Below, in pieces: positions 48,540-57,869 of a stretch of DNA of 64,000 bases. This DNA is from Hymenobacter sp. APR13 (GTDB taxonomy: Bacteria > Bacteroidota > Bacteroidia > Cytophagales > Hymenobacteraceae): contig NZ_CP006587.1 in NCBI RefSeq assembly GCF_000737515.1, positions 3,839,001 to 3,903,000 on the forward strand, written 5' to 3'. Position 1 is the stretch's first letter; the number at the start of each line of letters is the position of its first letter. The notes beneath the pieces are model-generated. The model saw only the letters and a program-made list of their open reading frames with translations, was not told the DNA's origin and searched no databases. A program made the translations under genes and the position numbers.

Positions 48540-50333
48540 CTACTTCAACAGTACGTCGAACGTGCTGGTTGCGACGGAATGATAATTGTGCCGGGCCTCG
48601 GCGTAGAGCCGGCGGGCCCGCGCGGCACCGTCGGGCGCAGCCAGCAGCGCCTTGTAGAGGGGCACCAGAAACTTGCGGCGGCCCACCTGCGTCAGGAACT
48701 GGTGCAGCGCTTGGTCGGCAGGGGAGTAGCCGGCCGCAATGGTACGCGGAAACCAGGCCGCCAGAATTTCGGCGTTGCCGGACTGCGTGAACCCGAAGGC
48801 CGCGTCCAGCTCGGCCAGCTGCTCCAACGAAAGTGGCACTGGCAGCTGGTGCAGGAAATATACCCACTCGTGGCTGCTCCAGTCGGCGGTAGGCAGGCCG
48901 GCGGCCGGCGCACCCTTCTTCCACCGGGCTACGGCAGCGGCCACCGCCTCAAACCGCTCCGAGCGTACCGGCGGCGCCACGGCCGGAATGCCGGGCTGGT
49001 TCACCCAGGCATCCAGCTGCAGTTGGGCTTCCAGGCCGGGGTGCTGGTCGAGCAGCTCGCGGCGCAGGTACGCTATGAACGAGGCCGTGTCCATGCTCTG
49101 GAAACTGTGCCGCGCGAAGTACTCCTTAATAAAGGTGTCGAGGGCCGGCCGGCCTACCAGGTGTTCGAGGGTGAGCAGGAGGTAGTCACCCTTCTCGTAG
49201 GCAATTTCGTTGAGGCCTTCGTCGGGGTCGCGCCCGGCCAGGTCGAGGTGCAGGTGGGTGTCGGGGCTGTCGGCGCCGAGCTCCGCCACGGTGTGGAGCA
49301 GGGCCGAGTGGCCCAGCACCTGCAGCATATCGGCGTAGGGGCGGCCGTAGAGCTGCTCCATAATGCGGCGCTCGAAGTAAACCGTGAAGCCTTCGTTCAG
49401 CCAGAAATCGTTCCAGGTGGCGTTGGTCACGAGGTTGCCGCTCCAGGAATGGGCCAGCTCGTGAGCCACCAGGCTGGTCAGGCTCCGGTCGCCGGCCAGA
49501 ATGGTAGGTGTTACAAATGTTAAACGAGGATTTTCCATGCCGCCAAATGGAAAGGAGGGCGGCAGCACCAGCAAATCGTACCGTTCCCAGCGGTAGGGAC
49601 CGTACAGGTCTTCGGCAGTGGCCACCATTTTCTCTAGGTCCTCAAACTCGCTGGTGGCTACGGGCAGCGTCACGGGCTCGGCGTAGATGCCGGTACGGGC
49701 GCTCAGCGGCGTGAACTGCAGGTCGCCAACGGCCAGGGCCATGAGGTAGGCCGGAATGGGCTGGTCCATGCGGAAGTGGTGCTCGCCGGTGGCGTTGCGC
49801 CCCTGCGGGTTGGTGGCGCTCATCAGGGCGAGCATTTCCACCGGCACCTGCACCCGGGCTTCGTAAGTGAAGCGGATGCCCGGCGAGTCCTGGCACGGAA
49901 TCCAGGTGCGGGCCAGGATGGCCTGCGACTGGGTGAACAGAAACGGGTACTGGCGGCCGGCCGTCTGCGCAGGGCTCAGCCACTGCAGGGCCGCAGCGCC
50001 GGGCGTGGTCTGGTACCGGATGCTGACTTCGGTGGTGTCGGGCCGGATGCGGATGCGCAGGGGCTGGCCCAGCACGGCGTCGGCCGCGCCCAGCTCGAAG
50101 GTGGTCGGCTCGCCGTCCGGGGTACCCAGCCATACGGCCTCAATGTGCAGGTCGCGGGCGTCGAGCAGCAGCTCGGTGGCGCCGGCGTTGTGGAGCTGCC
50201 AGGTAGCAGTGCCGCGCAGCAGGCGGGCGTCGAAGTCAACGGCTAGGTTCAGGCTGAGGTGCCGGACGCTGGCCTCGGCTGGCCGGGCGTAGCTGTGCGG
50301 GTCGGGGAGGAGGTGCAAAGCAGAAGCAGTCAT
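48540..50333 (-). CDS. M1 family aminopeptidase (leukotriene A4 hydrolase-like)
   Basis: 597 residues from ATG at 50333. PSFPFGGMENPRLTFVTPT has the GGMEN exopeptidase motif; VAHELAHSWSGNLVTNATWN then WLNEGFTVYFERRI gives the HExxH-x18-E zinc site. The C-terminal alpha-helical domain (from about residue 460) is of LTA4-hydrolase type. The missing signal peptide suggests a cytosolic place. It removes N-terminal residues from peptides. A -7 box TATCTTTG lies at 50389-50396. Confidence 0.92.
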   Translation of the reverse strand: MTASALHLLPDPHSYARPAEASVRHLSLNLAVDFDARLLRGTATWQLHNAGATELLLDARDLHIEAVWLGTPDGEPTTFELGAADAVLGQPLRIRIRPDTTEVSIRYQTTPGAAALQWLSPAQTAGRQYPFLFTQSQAILARTWIPCQDSPGIRFTYEARVQVPVEMLALMSATNPQGRNATGEHHFRMDQPIPAYLMALAVGDLQFTPLSARTGIYAEPVTLPVATSEFEDLEKMVATAEDLYGPYRWERYDLLVLPPSFPFGGMENPRLTFVTPTILAGDRSLTSLVAHELAHSWSGNLVTNATWNDFWLNEGFTVYFERRIMEQLYGRPYADMLQVLGHSALLHTVAELGADSPDTHLHLDLAGRDPDEGLNEIAYEKGDYLLLTLEHLVGRPALDTFIKEYFARHSFQSMDTASFIAYLRRELLDQHPGLEAQLQLDAWVNQPGIPAVAPPVRSERFEAVAAAVARWKKGAPAAGLPTADWSSHEWVYFLHQLPVPLSLEQLAELDAAFGFTQSGNAEILAAWFPRTIAAGYSPADQALHQFLTQVGRRKFLVPLYKALLAAPDGAARARRLYAEARHNYHSVATSTFDVLLK

Positions 50334-50388
50334 AGAAGAGAGAAGCAGCGCATGAGTTGCCGGCGACAAGCGGCAGGGGAGAAAGGGC

Positions 50389-50396
50389 CAAAGATA
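50389..50396 (-). promoter_or_regulatory. -7 box TATCTTTG of the M1 peptidase gene
   Basis: Minus-strand TAnnTTTG match about 56 bases before the ATG. The remaining 50397-50671, up to the transpeptidase start, holds nothing else I can name. Confidence 0.5.
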
Positions 50397-50671
50397 GCCA
50401 AAACAGTATGGAGCCGTCGGCCCAGACCGGAGCCGGAATGGCGCCGGGGCCAGGCCTCAGGTAATACGGCCGGCGCAAAAAAAGCGGTAGATCCGGCCGG
50501 CATTCACTCTCTACTGTATTGGCAAAACGAGTAACTTGCCGTTTGTAAGGGAAGCGGAACCGGGGCAACTTATCGTTCCGGAATGCAGTTAAAAGCGCAG
50601 TTGGCCGAGGCGGGTACGTTGCTACCCGGCCAGCCAGCAATTGTCCGTTCCCTTATCCTCTCTCCATCTGC

Positions 50672-52459
50672 ATGAATTCACCGTTCCGTCCGGCTTTCTT
50701 TTCCACTCTGTTGTTCTGGCTCATGAGCCTCACGATGCTGGCCTCTGCCACTTCGTGCAGCCAGGAGCAAAAGGCCCAGATCAAGGAAGCCCTGCCCGGC
50801 ACTCCGGCCAAAGCCGGTGGGCCGCAGCCTACTCTCGACAGCGTATATGTAGTACGCGCCATGAATGCCGAACCTAAATTCAAGGACCAGGTCGAGTGGG
50901 CCAAGAAGTTCTACCGCGAGCGACAGTTCCGGTTGGGCTGGTTCCGCAACCACGAACTGGTGCCGCAGGCCAAAACCATGCTCGGGGTCATCAATAAGGC
51001 TGCCGACGAAGGTCTAGATCCTAAAGAATACAAAACCAAGGACTTCGATAAGCTATTTGCCGATCTGGAGGGCGTGCAGGCCGATTCCACCAAGCGCAAT
51101 GCGCTGGAAAAGGAGATTGACGTAGCCTTATCCGGTACCTATTTCAACTGGGCTTCCGACTTCTATCGGGGCACTGTAGACCCGCGTGCCGTCAAAACCA
51201 TTGACTGGCAGGTGAAGCGCAATAAGATCAAGCTGCATAAGGCCCTGATGACGATCCTGCAGGAGCGGGAAAGCACGTATCCTTACTATGAGTTTGAGCC
51301 GCTGCACCCCGAGTACGAGCAGCTTAAAAAGGCGTTGGCCGACTACCGCGCCCTCCAGCGTAACGGTGGCTGGCCGACCCTGCCCGCCACCACCAAGCTC
51401 AAGCCCGGGCAGGCTTCACCGGCTGTAGCCACGCTGCGCCAGCGTCTGCTGGGTACCAAAGCGGCGCCAGCGGCCGCACCTGCCGCCACCGCTTCTGCGG
51501 AGGCTGTGCCGGCCCGCACCGTAGCTAACAACCCCGCCGCACCGGCTCCGACTGCTGCCGTGCCGGCCGAGAAATACGACGCCGAGCTGGTGCAGGCCGT
51601 GAAGGATTTTCAGAGCCAGAACGGCCTCAACCCCGATGGGGTAGTGGGGGGCGAAACGCTCCGTCTGCTCAACGTGCCCGTTGCCCAGCGCATCGATCAG
51701 CTCATCCTGAACATGGAGCGCTGGCGCTGGATTCCGAAAAAGTTCGAGCCCGATTACCTGCTGGTAAACATCCCCGACTACAAGCTCCACGTCGTCGAAG
51801 CCAACAAGGAAGTGTTCAATATGCGCGTCATTGTGGGCAAGGCGCTCAACGCTACGCCGGTCTTTTCCGACAAGATGGAGTACGTAGTATTGGCTCCTTA
51901 CTGGAACGTTCCCTACAGCATTATCGATAAGGAGATGCGCCCCAAGCTGGCCGCTAATGCCCAGTCCTACCTCGACCGCCTCGACATGGAAGTGGTGAAA
52001 GGCTCGGGCGCCAAGGCTACCCCCATCGACCCCAACAGCATCAACTGGGCCAGCCTCACGCCGGCCACCTGGAAGTACACGCTGCGCCGCCGTCCGGGCC
52101 CCAAAAACGACCTCGGCGACGTAAAGTTCATCTTCCCGAACTCTAACGATGTGTACCTCCATGACACCCCCCACGACGAGTTGTTCAGCCAGGCCAAGCG
52201 TGGCTTCAGCCACGGCTGCGTGCGGGTAGCCGAGCCCCTTAAACTGGCTGAGTACTTGCTCCGCAACAAGCCCGGCTGGGACATGACCAAGATCGAGGAA
52301 ACGATTGCCGGCCGCAAGGAACTCTACGTAAACCTGCCCAAGCACGTGCCCGTGTACCTGGTCTACTTCACCTCGTGGGTGGATGAAGCCGGCAACGTGA
52401 ACTTCCGCGACGACATCTACGGCCACGACAAATCCCTCGCCAAAGAATACTTCAACTAG
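50672..52459 (+). CDS. L,D-transpeptidase (YkuD, YcbB/LdtD-like layout)
   Basis: 595 residues. A lipoprotein-type signal ends LASATSC. Residues about 60-215 form the scaffold domain (FYRERQFRLGWFRNHELVPQ; DVALSGTYFNWASDFYRGTV). An Ala/Pro-rich stretch (about 265-305) interrupts a peptidoglycan-binding domain that resumes as DFQSQNGLNPDGVVGGETLR. The YkuD domain starts at ERWRWIPKKFEPDYLLVNIP and holds the catalytic Cys in FSHGCVRVAEPLKLAEYLLR. The protein forms 3-3 crosslinks or anchors lipoproteins in the periplasm. Confidence 0.9.
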   Translation: MNSPFRPAFFSTLLFWLMSLTMLASATSCSQEQKAQIKEALPGTPAKAGGPQPTLDSVYVVRAMNAEPKFKDQVEWAKKFYRERQFRLGWFRNHELVPQAKTMLGVINKAADEGLDPKEYKTKDFDKLFADLEGVQADSTKRNALEKEIDVALSGTYFNWASDFYRGTVDPRAVKTIDWQVKRNKIKLHKALMTILQERESTYPYYEFEPLHPEYEQLKKALADYRALQRNGGWPTLPATTKLKPGQASPAVATLRQRLLGTKAAPAAAPAATASAEAVPARTVANNPAAPAPTAAVPAEKYDAELVQAVKDFQSQNGLNPDGVVGGETLRLLNVPVAQRIDQLILNMERWRWIPKKFEPDYLLVNIPDYKLHVVEANKEVFNMRVIVGKALNATPVFSDKMEYVVLAPYWNVPYSIIDKEMRPKLAANAQSYLDRLDMEVVKGSGAKATPIDPNSINWASLTPATWKYTLRRRPGPKNDLGDVKFIFPNSNDVYLHDTPHDELFSQAKRGFSHGCVRVAEPLKLAEYLLRNKPGWDMTKIEETIAGRKELYVNLPKHVPVYLVYFTSWVDEAGNVNFRDDIYGHDKSLAKEYFN

Positions 52460-52482
52460 CACCCGGGCGATATCTACGCCTG

Positions 52483-52547
52483 CTGCCAGCTCTAAGAAAA
52501 GCCCTGTTCGCCATCCTGGCGGGCAGGGCTTTTCTTAGAGCTGGCAG
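52483..52547. terminator. Long terminator hairpin after the transpeptidase
   Basis: CTGCCAGCTCTAAGAAAAGC.. pairs perfectly over about 25 bases with its inverse around TTCGCCATCCTGGCGGG; the inner stem AAGAAAAGCCCTG..CAGGGCTTTTCTT has an A/T shoulder. Bidirectional. Confidence 0.85.
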
Positions 52548-52564
52548 TGCCCCGGCGCTACCTG

Positions 52565-52672
52565 CCGCCCACACCAGCCGCCCACACCAGCCGCCCACAC
52601 CAGCCGCCCCCACAACTGGCAGGCTACACCAGCCGCCCATACCAGCCGCCCCACATACCGCCCACACGACTG
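52565..52672. repeat. Tandem 13-base repeat CCGCCCACACCAG
   Basis: Three exact copies from 52565, then degenerate copies (CCGCCCATACCAG, CCGCCCCACATA) separated twice by an ACTGGCA-type insert. It codes for nothing plausible on either strand. Length may vary between strains. Confidence 0.75.
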
Positions 52673-52790
52673 GCAAGCCAGGCATCGGTTCCTAGTCCGT
52701 GCTGCTTGCCGGCAGCTCTCGGGGAAATAAAAAGATAATCAGCAGTAGGCTGCCGTGGCGAACAGTTGAAAGGGGGGGAGAGGATGATTT

Positions 52791-52940
52791 ACAATTGTAT
52801 TACATATGAAAATTGATAGAGTGGCCCTTTGTTTCAATTGTAATCAACAGATCGAGGCATTTATGCTTGATTACAATTGTGTCATAAGAGGTGCCAGCGA
52901 GATGTACAGTTCCTCATTGCAACCAAACGCTGTACATTTG
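52791..52940 (+). promoter_or_regulatory. Control region of the XRE gene: three CAATTG sites and a -7 box
   Basis: ACAATTGT-type palindromes centred on CAATTG occur at 52792, 52835 and 52874, spaced 43 and 39 bases (about four helical turns), each within TTACAATTGT or CAATTGTAA. TGTACA follows twice (52904, 52931). The second overlaps the -7 box TACATTTG at 52933-52940, about 20 bases before the ATG at 52961. This looks like an autoregulated operator. Confidence 0.5.
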
Positions 52941-52960
52941 TAACTGAATTCAGTTTTGGT

Positions 52961-53623
52961 ATGGTAGAGCGCATCAGAGAACTTCTGCAGGTAAATCAGC
53001 TTACTCCTACGCAGTTTGCCGACAGCATCGGGGTGGCCCGGCCCATTATCAGCCACATTCTGAGCGGGCGCAACAAACCCAGCCTGGAAGTGGCGCAGAA
53101 GATTCTGACGGCTTTCCCGCTTTTGTCGCCCGGCTGGCTGCTTAAGGGCACCGGCGATATGCTGGAGAAGGCGCCTTCCACAGCCGCTTCCGGGGCTGCT
53201 CCTACTGCCAGCCCCGCGCTGGAAGAGGCTGCCGGCCCGCCATTGGTGCGCAAAGCCGCTAAAGTGCCCCGCTACCGGCCGCAGATAGTGCCGGCGGTAC
53301 CGGAGGCTGCCCGGCAGGCAACGCACGCGCCAGAGGAGCCTTCTGCCCTTGTTGCCGCGCCTGCTCTGCAGCCAGCTCCTGTGGCGCCGGCGCCGGTGGC
53401 CTCCGTAGAGGCTCTGGCCGCCACCCAATCCGCTCCGGCAGCGGTTACCGTATCTGCGGTTGCGGGGCCAGCAGCGGCGGTCCCTGCGGCTCTGCCAGCG
53501 CAGTCCGCAGATGTATCGCTGGCCCGTGCCTTTGCGGAGCCGGGCAAGTCAATCCGGCGGATCGTTATCTTCTATCAGGATGGCACCTTCACCGACTATC
53601 AGCCGGAGCCTTCCGTGGCGTAA
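52961..53623 (+). CDS. XRE-type HTH regulator with long Ala/Pro-rich tail
   Basis: 220 residues from ATG at 52961. Residues 1-65 are a Cro/CI-like HTH: VERIRELLQVNQLTPTQFAD, VARPIISHILSGRNKPSLEV, FPLLSPGWLLKGTGDM, the last part typical of Bacteroidota XRE regulators. Residues about 70-185 are a disordered Ala/Pro/Val linker, and the end IRRIVIFYQDGTFTDYQPEP is a short conserved-looking strand pair. The upstream frame to 52877 lies in the control region. Target genes are unknown; self-regulation is likely. Confidence 0.85.
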   Translation: MVERIRELLQVNQLTPTQFADSIGVARPIISHILSGRNKPSLEVAQKILTAFPLLSPGWLLKGTGDMLEKAPSTAASGAAPTASPALEEAAGPPLVRKAAKVPRYRPQIVPAVPEAARQATHAPEEPSALVAAPALQPAPVAPAPVASVEALAATQSAPAAVTVSAVAGPAAAVPAALPAQSADVSLARAFAEPGKSIRRIVIFYQDGTFTDYQPEPSVA

Positions 53624-54390
53624 ACCCAATGTGGGCGATGCTAAGCGAAAATGAGTATTATTGGGCTTTAGCTGACTGCTCAGGCACAGCAAATGCAATT
53701 TGTCAGTGTCCTTAATAGGCTGCTGGTACACTGCCTGTAGCTGCCGTAAATGCCCCGTATATCCAGCGTTTTATGGATGTGCTGTTGTCTTGTTTGTTAT
53801 GAATAAATACTTTGTTTGATAGGGCTTGCATTGGGCGGTTTATTTTAAAATAAATTTATAATTATCAATGGGTTATGTTGATTTGTTAAAGCCTTAGTTG
53901 CTGTTATTAGAGCTGCTTATAAAGTGGGATTAGTGCAATCCATAGCATTTTGCTTACTGGTTCTGATTTAAGCGCAGTAGATGCTAAGTTTGTTGACCGG
54001 GCCCCATACTGGGATAGTTATATGTAAGTTTTCGTCCCAACAGCTAACTCAGTTAGAGATGCTAACGAAGGTGTCAGGGTTTTACAGCGTTTAGCGCCCC
54101 CAACGCCCGCTGCCGCAGAACCCAATTTGAAGAGCAATGAATCACCTTCTGCTAGATTTTCCTGTGTTGCGGCAGGCGTGTCTGCTCGGTGCCGTTGTTC
54201 TGTTGGTGCGTCTGCAGGAGCAGTATAGATGTAGATTGTTTACTTATGTAATGTATTGCGGCCAGGTGCTTCACTGCCGGCGCGTATGCGTTGGGCACTA
54301 GCGCGGCGCTACCGGGTGGGGCTGCAAAGGTTGCTAAACACGGAGCCTCGGCGAGTTGGGGATTTTCGGGTTGGTGCTTATCTTTGGGCT
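53624..54390. other. AT-rich gap of 767 bases with no gene
   Basis: No credible open frame on either strand. The middle (about 53790-53990) is much richer in A+T than the window as a whole (for example TTTAAAATAAATTTATAATT). No inverted repeat, tRNA or terminator could be made out. It may hold a decayed insertion, a small RNA or regulatory DNA for the neighbouring genes. Confidence 0.6.
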
Positions 54391-54561
54391 ATGAAAAAAT
54401 TCCGTCTGCTCTTCCTGCTTGCCGCCAGCGCGCCGCTGTTCCTGACTTCCTGCACGCAAGCCCCCGATGCCGAGAAAGACCCCAACGCCGATGCGGAGTA
54501 CAAGCGTAGCCACCGCGCCGAGGGCTACCGCGAAGCGCAGCGCAGCAACGTCAACTACTAA
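54391..54561 (+). CDS. 56-residue lipoprotein
   Basis: MKKFRLLFLLAASAPLFLTS followed by C is a complete lipoprotein signal (lipobox LTSC). The mature part is short, charged and probably disordered (DAEKDPNADAEYKRSHRAEG). It starts at ATG 54391; the open frame upstream to 54256 is not conserved in character. A terminator follows at 54651. Unknown function. Confidence 0.7.
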   Translation: MKKFRLLFLLAASAPLFLTSCTQAPDAEKDPNADAEYKRSHRAEGYREAQRSNVNY

Positions 54562-54650
54562 ATAGCCCTACCCGGTATAGCCCGGCTGCCCGGCATAGCG
54601 CCCGGCGCTGGCTGTAGCAGCCCTGTGCCGGTTCGCTTTCTGCCATACAC

Positions 54651-54692
54651 GGCAAGGCCCCATCTGACAATGTCGGACGGGGCCTTGCGGTT
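54651..54692. terminator. Hairpin GGCAAGGCCCC..GGGGCCTTGC
   Basis: An 11-pair stem with TTTT tail (GGTTTT) on the plus strand, 90 bases after the small lipoprotein gene and just after the convergent gene's stop. Confidence 0.8.
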
Positions 54693-54723
54693 TTGGGGAC
54701 TACGGTAGCCCTATATCGGGTGC

Positions 54724-55224
54724 TTACGCCAGGACGTGCTGCGCGGGCACTGGCTGTGCGGGTACTGGCTGGCTGGGAAGTAGGTGTGGCAGCGTAATGG
54801 TGCCCAGCAGCTCGTCTTCGAGCAGGGCGGCCCAGGTACGCAGGTACAGCACCACGTCGTCGCGCTGGTTGTGGCGCAGGGCGTCGCGGCGCTCAAACGG
54901 AATGGCCCGCCGAACCAAGGGGTCGGAGAGGCGCTCCAGGTGCGCCAGGTCGGTGCGGGTGAAGCCGACGGCCAGCATTTCGTCGATGGACTGGTCGATG
55001 GGCAGGCCGCTGGTGGGGCAGTAGTCGGTCAGCTGCCGCTCCCAGTCGCCGTAGCGCTGCATCGCGCGGGCATGGATTTCGGCTTTGGTAAGCTGGGTAA
55101 CCGTCTGGGCCAGGTGGCCGCAGTTGCAGCTGCCCATGTGGCCCCACTGGTAGGGAGCCTGGGTCGCCAGGCGTTGCGCCGTGTCGCGCAGGGCCTGAAT
55201 GACGGCAAGAGTGCGTTGAGCCAT
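54724..55224 (-). CDS. Conserved-looking hypothetical protein with CNCGH motif
   Basis: 166 residues, soluble. The N-terminal part has YQWGHMGSCNCGHLAQTVTQ; the two Cys and His suggest a metal site. A middle part DYCPTSGLPIDQSIDEMLAV and LRHNQRDDVVLYLRTWAALL is helical. The tail repeats PVPAQPVPAQ. I recall similar uncharacterised Bacteroidota proteins but cannot name a family. ATG at 55224 is used. Convergent with the small lipoprotein gene. Confidence 0.7.
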   Translation of the reverse strand: MAQRTLAVIQALRDTAQRLATQAPYQWGHMGSCNCGHLAQTVTQLTKAEIHARAMQRYGDWERQLTDYCPTSGLPIDQSIDEMLAVGFTRTDLAHLERLSDPLVRRAIPFERRDALRHNQRDDVVLYLRTWAALLEDELLGTITLPHLLPSQPVPAQPVPAQHVLA

Positions 55225-55351
55225 AAGAACGAAAGGCTGAAGAGTACGGCAGTGGCACCGTTGCCACCATTTCTACAATCCGGTAGGTCGGGATTTTGTT
55301 TTGAGGCCAATGGGCCGGCCGCGCCCGCCCATTGGCCGTTGCGCAAACAAA

Positions 55352-55390
55352 AAAAGGGAGGCTCCAACCACCGGTCAGGACCTCCCTTTC
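55352..55390. terminator. Hairpin AAAGGGAGG..CCTCCCTTT
   Basis: A 9-pair stem with A tract and T tract, 20 bases after the rhlE stop on the minus strand. Confidence 0.75.
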
Positions 55391-55409
55391 TAATACTTCC
55401 TAAAACGGG

Positions 55410-56861
55410 CTACTGCGGGCGTCCGCCGCCGTTGCCGCCGCGGAAGCGGCGCTGGCCCGAGTTGGAGCCCTGGCTGCTGCCGGGCGTCCGCTCACCAGCT
55501 GGCCGCGACGAAGCCGCGGAGCTGCTGCGGTGGCCGCCGCTGGCGCCGCGTTCCTGGCCGCCGCGGGGGGCGCCGCTCTGCTGGCCCTGGCGCGGCGCCC
55601 GGCCGCCACCCTGGCCGCCGCCGCCACCTTCGCGGCCGGGCCGCGGTGGGCGACCAGCCGGGCCTTTCGGCCGCTTGATAGGCGCGCCGCCGTGCAACGG
55701 CACCGGGGCCACCGAGCGGGTGGTGTAGGGGTGGTCCTCAATCAGGTCGATCTGCCGGCGAATCAGCTTCTGGATATCCTGCAGGTAGGCGCGCTCCTCG
55801 TCTTCCACAAACGTGAAAGCCGTACCGAAGGCCCCGGCGCGGCCCGTCCGGCCGATGCGGTGCACGTAGGTTTCGGGCTCGTTGGGTACCTCGTAATTGA
55901 TAACGTGGGTCAGCTCATCCACGTCGATGCCGCGGGCGGCAATGTCGGTGGCCACCAGCACGCGGGTGGTGCCGGCCTTGAAGCTGCTGAGGGCCCGCTG
56001 GCGGTGGTTCTGGCTTTTATTGCCGTGGATGGCTTCGGCCGGAATGTTGGCCTTCTCCAGCGTCTTCACCACCTTATCGGCGCCGTGCTTGGTGCGCGTG
56101 AACACCAGTACGCGGCGGATTTCCTGGTTTTGCAGCACGTGCTCCAGCAAAGCTGGCTTGTCGTTCTTTTCTACCAGATACACACCCTGCGTAACCGTAT
56201 CAGCAGTGCTGGAAACGGGCGTCACGGCCACTTTCACCGGGTTGGGGCGCAGGATGGTAGCGGCCAGCTCCTGAATCTGGCCGGGCATGGTAGCCGAGAA
56301 GAACAGCGTCTGGCGCGAGGCCGGCAGCTTGGGCAGGATGCGCTTGATATCGTGGATGAAGCCCATGTCGAGCATGCGGTCGGCTTCGTCCAGCACAAAT
56401 ACTTCAATGTTGCGCAGGTCGATGAAGCCCTGGTTCATCAGGTCGAGCAGGCGGCCGGGCGTGGCGATGAGCACCTCAACGCCACGCTTGAGCACCTGCA
56501 CCTGCGGGTGCTGGCCCACGCCGCCAAAGATGACGGTGGAGCGCAGCTTGGGCAGATGGCGGCCATAGGCCTTGAAGCTTTCCCCGATCTGGATGGCCAG
56601 CTCGCGGGTAGGAGTGAGCACCAGGCAACGAATGCGGCCGGGCGCGTGGCGCTCTACCTGGGCCGTCTGGTGCAGGATCTGCAGAATCGGAACGGTGAAA
56701 GCGGCGGTTTTGCCGGTGCCGGTCTGGGCGACACCCAGCAGGTCGTGGCCTTCCAGCACTTGCGGAATGGCTTGCTGCTGAATAGGCGTGGGGGTAGTGT
56801 AGCCTTCCTCGTGCAGGGCACGCAGGATAGGCTCAATAAGGTTAAGGTCGTCGAAGATCAT
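55410..56861 (-). CDS. rhlE: DEAD-box RNA helicase, RhlE type
   Basis: 483 residues from ATG at 56861. Motifs: [20 protein letters not shown] (Q), [10 protein letters not shown] (I), [10 protein letters not shown] (Ia), TPGRLLDLM (Ib), [11 protein letters not shown] (II), [10 protein letters not shown] (III), [16 protein letters not shown] (IV), [20 protein letters not shown] (V) and [10 protein letters not shown] (VI). Residues from about 385 are an RG/GGQ-rich basic tail. RhlE-type helicases act in ribosome assembly and RNA decay. A second DEAD-box helicase of DeaD type is at 28924. Confidence 0.92.
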   Translation of the reverse strand: MIFDDLNLIEPILRALHEEGYTTPTPIQQQAIPQVLEGHDLLGVAQTGTGKTAAFTVPILQILHQTAQVERHAPGRIRCLVLTPTRELAIQIGESFKAYGRHLPKLRSTVIFGGVGQHPQVQVLKRGVEVLIATPGRLLDLMNQGFIDLRNIEVFVLDEADRMLDMGFIHDIKRILPKLPASRQTLFFSATMPGQIQELAATILRPNPVKVAVTPVSSTADTVTQGVYLVEKNDKPALLEHVLQNQEIRRVLVFTRTKHGADKVVKTLEKANIPAEAIHGNKSQNHRQRALSSFKAGTTRVLVATDIAARGIDVDELTHVINYEVPNEPETYVHRIGRTGRAGAFGTAFTFVEDEERAYLQDIQKLIRRQIDLIEDHPYTTRSVAPVPLHGGAPIKRPKGPAGRPPRPGREGGGGGQGGGRAPRQGQQSGAPRGGQERGASGGHRSSSAASSRPAGERTPGSSQGSNSGQRRFRGGNGGGRPQ

Positions 56862-57246
56862 CAAACGGAAAAAGGAAAAACGGAGCCGCCAACGCAGGCG
56901 GCCAAACTATCGGATGTGCCGCGGAGTGGGCACGAGTCCGCAAAGGTCGGTGGTTTTACGGCGACTTTATGGTAGTGGCTGCCGCCGAAGCCCGGGCAAC
57001 GGCCAAATAGCTCACCCAAAAGGCCGGCCAGCTTGCCCTGCCCGTCGGAAGTTTATGGGCAGCAGGATGGCTGGAGGCCGGAAAATAGCCCAAAAGCAAT
57101 GTAATAAAGCGCTGAGGGATAAGCGGTAAAATAAATATTGGCTGAGTGATAAGCTGGTGGCGAATGCCGGAGGAGCGCTGCTATAACCCCGGCCGCCGTA
57201 AAATCCGTTTACTTTTCGGAAAATAAACCTGATTTCCTGTTCAGCT

Positions 57247-57759
57247 ATGCACGTAACCGACCGCAAAACTGCCTACGATGGCCATTTCAAACTCCGCCTG
57301 CTCACGGTGCAGGACGGCGACGAGCAGCTCAAACGGGAGCGGTTCGAGCCGGGCCGGGCCGTGGCCGCGCTGGTCTGGGACACCCAAAAGGAGCAGTATG
57401 TGCTGACCCGGCAGTTCCGCATCGGGCCCGAGGCCGAGATGCTGGAGCTGGCCGCCGGCATGATCGACGGCGACGAAGTGCCGGAAACCGCCATCCGCCG
57501 CGAGCTGCACGAGGAGCTGGGCTACGACGTAGACCGGCTGGAGCAGATTGCCCACATCTACCCTTCGCCCGGGACGAGCGCCGAAACCATCACGGTGTAC
57601 CTGGCCGAGGTCAGCCACCAGTCGGGGCAGGGGGGCGGGCTGGCCGAGGAAAGCGAGAAGATAGAGGCGGTGTTTTTGAGTGCCGAGCAGCTGCAGCAGC
57701 AACAGTTCGAAGACGCCAAAACCATTATTGCCGTGCAGTGGGTGCGCCTGCACCGGTAG
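57247..57759 (+). CDS. Nudix hydrolase, ADP-ribose/sugar-nucleotide pyrophosphatase-like
   Basis: 170 residues. The Nudix box is complete: GMIDGDEVPETAIRRELHEE followed by LGYD (GX5EX7REXXEEXGX). ALVWDTQKEQYVLTRQFRIG before it and YPSPGTSAETITVYLAEV after it place it with NudF/NudK-type ADP-ribose or GDP-mannose pyrophosphatases. These hydrolyse nucleoside-diphosphate sugars in the cytosol. A strong terminator follows. The 385-base gap to rhlE (divergent) shows no named element. Confidence 0.9.
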   Translation: MHVTDRKTAYDGHFKLRLLTVQDGDEQLKRERFEPGRAVAALVWDTQKEQYVLTRQFRIGPEAEMLELAAGMIDGDEVPETAIRRELHEELGYDVDRLEQIAHIYPSPGTSAETITVYLAEVSHQSGQGGGLAEESEKIEAVFLSAEQLQQQQFEDAKTIIAVQWVRLHR

Positions 57760-57790
57760 CGGCTGCCGGCCGGTTTGCACAAATGGTTTG

Positions 57791-57828
57791 AAACAGAAAG
57801 GGCCTTCCGCGGAAGGCCCTTTCTGTTT
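57791..57828. terminator. Terminator AAACAGAAAGGGCCTTCC..inverse
   Basis: An almost loop-free 38-base palindrome with A and T shoulders, between two convergent genes. Confidence 0.88.
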
Positions 57829-57869
57829 GAATTACGTTGCAAGGTGCAGGTAATAATCTGATAAACAAA

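Noticed and set aside
52565..52672. Tandem 13-mers considered as a CRISPR array
   Set aside because: There are no unique spacers of even length and the unit is too short; it is a simple minisatellite.
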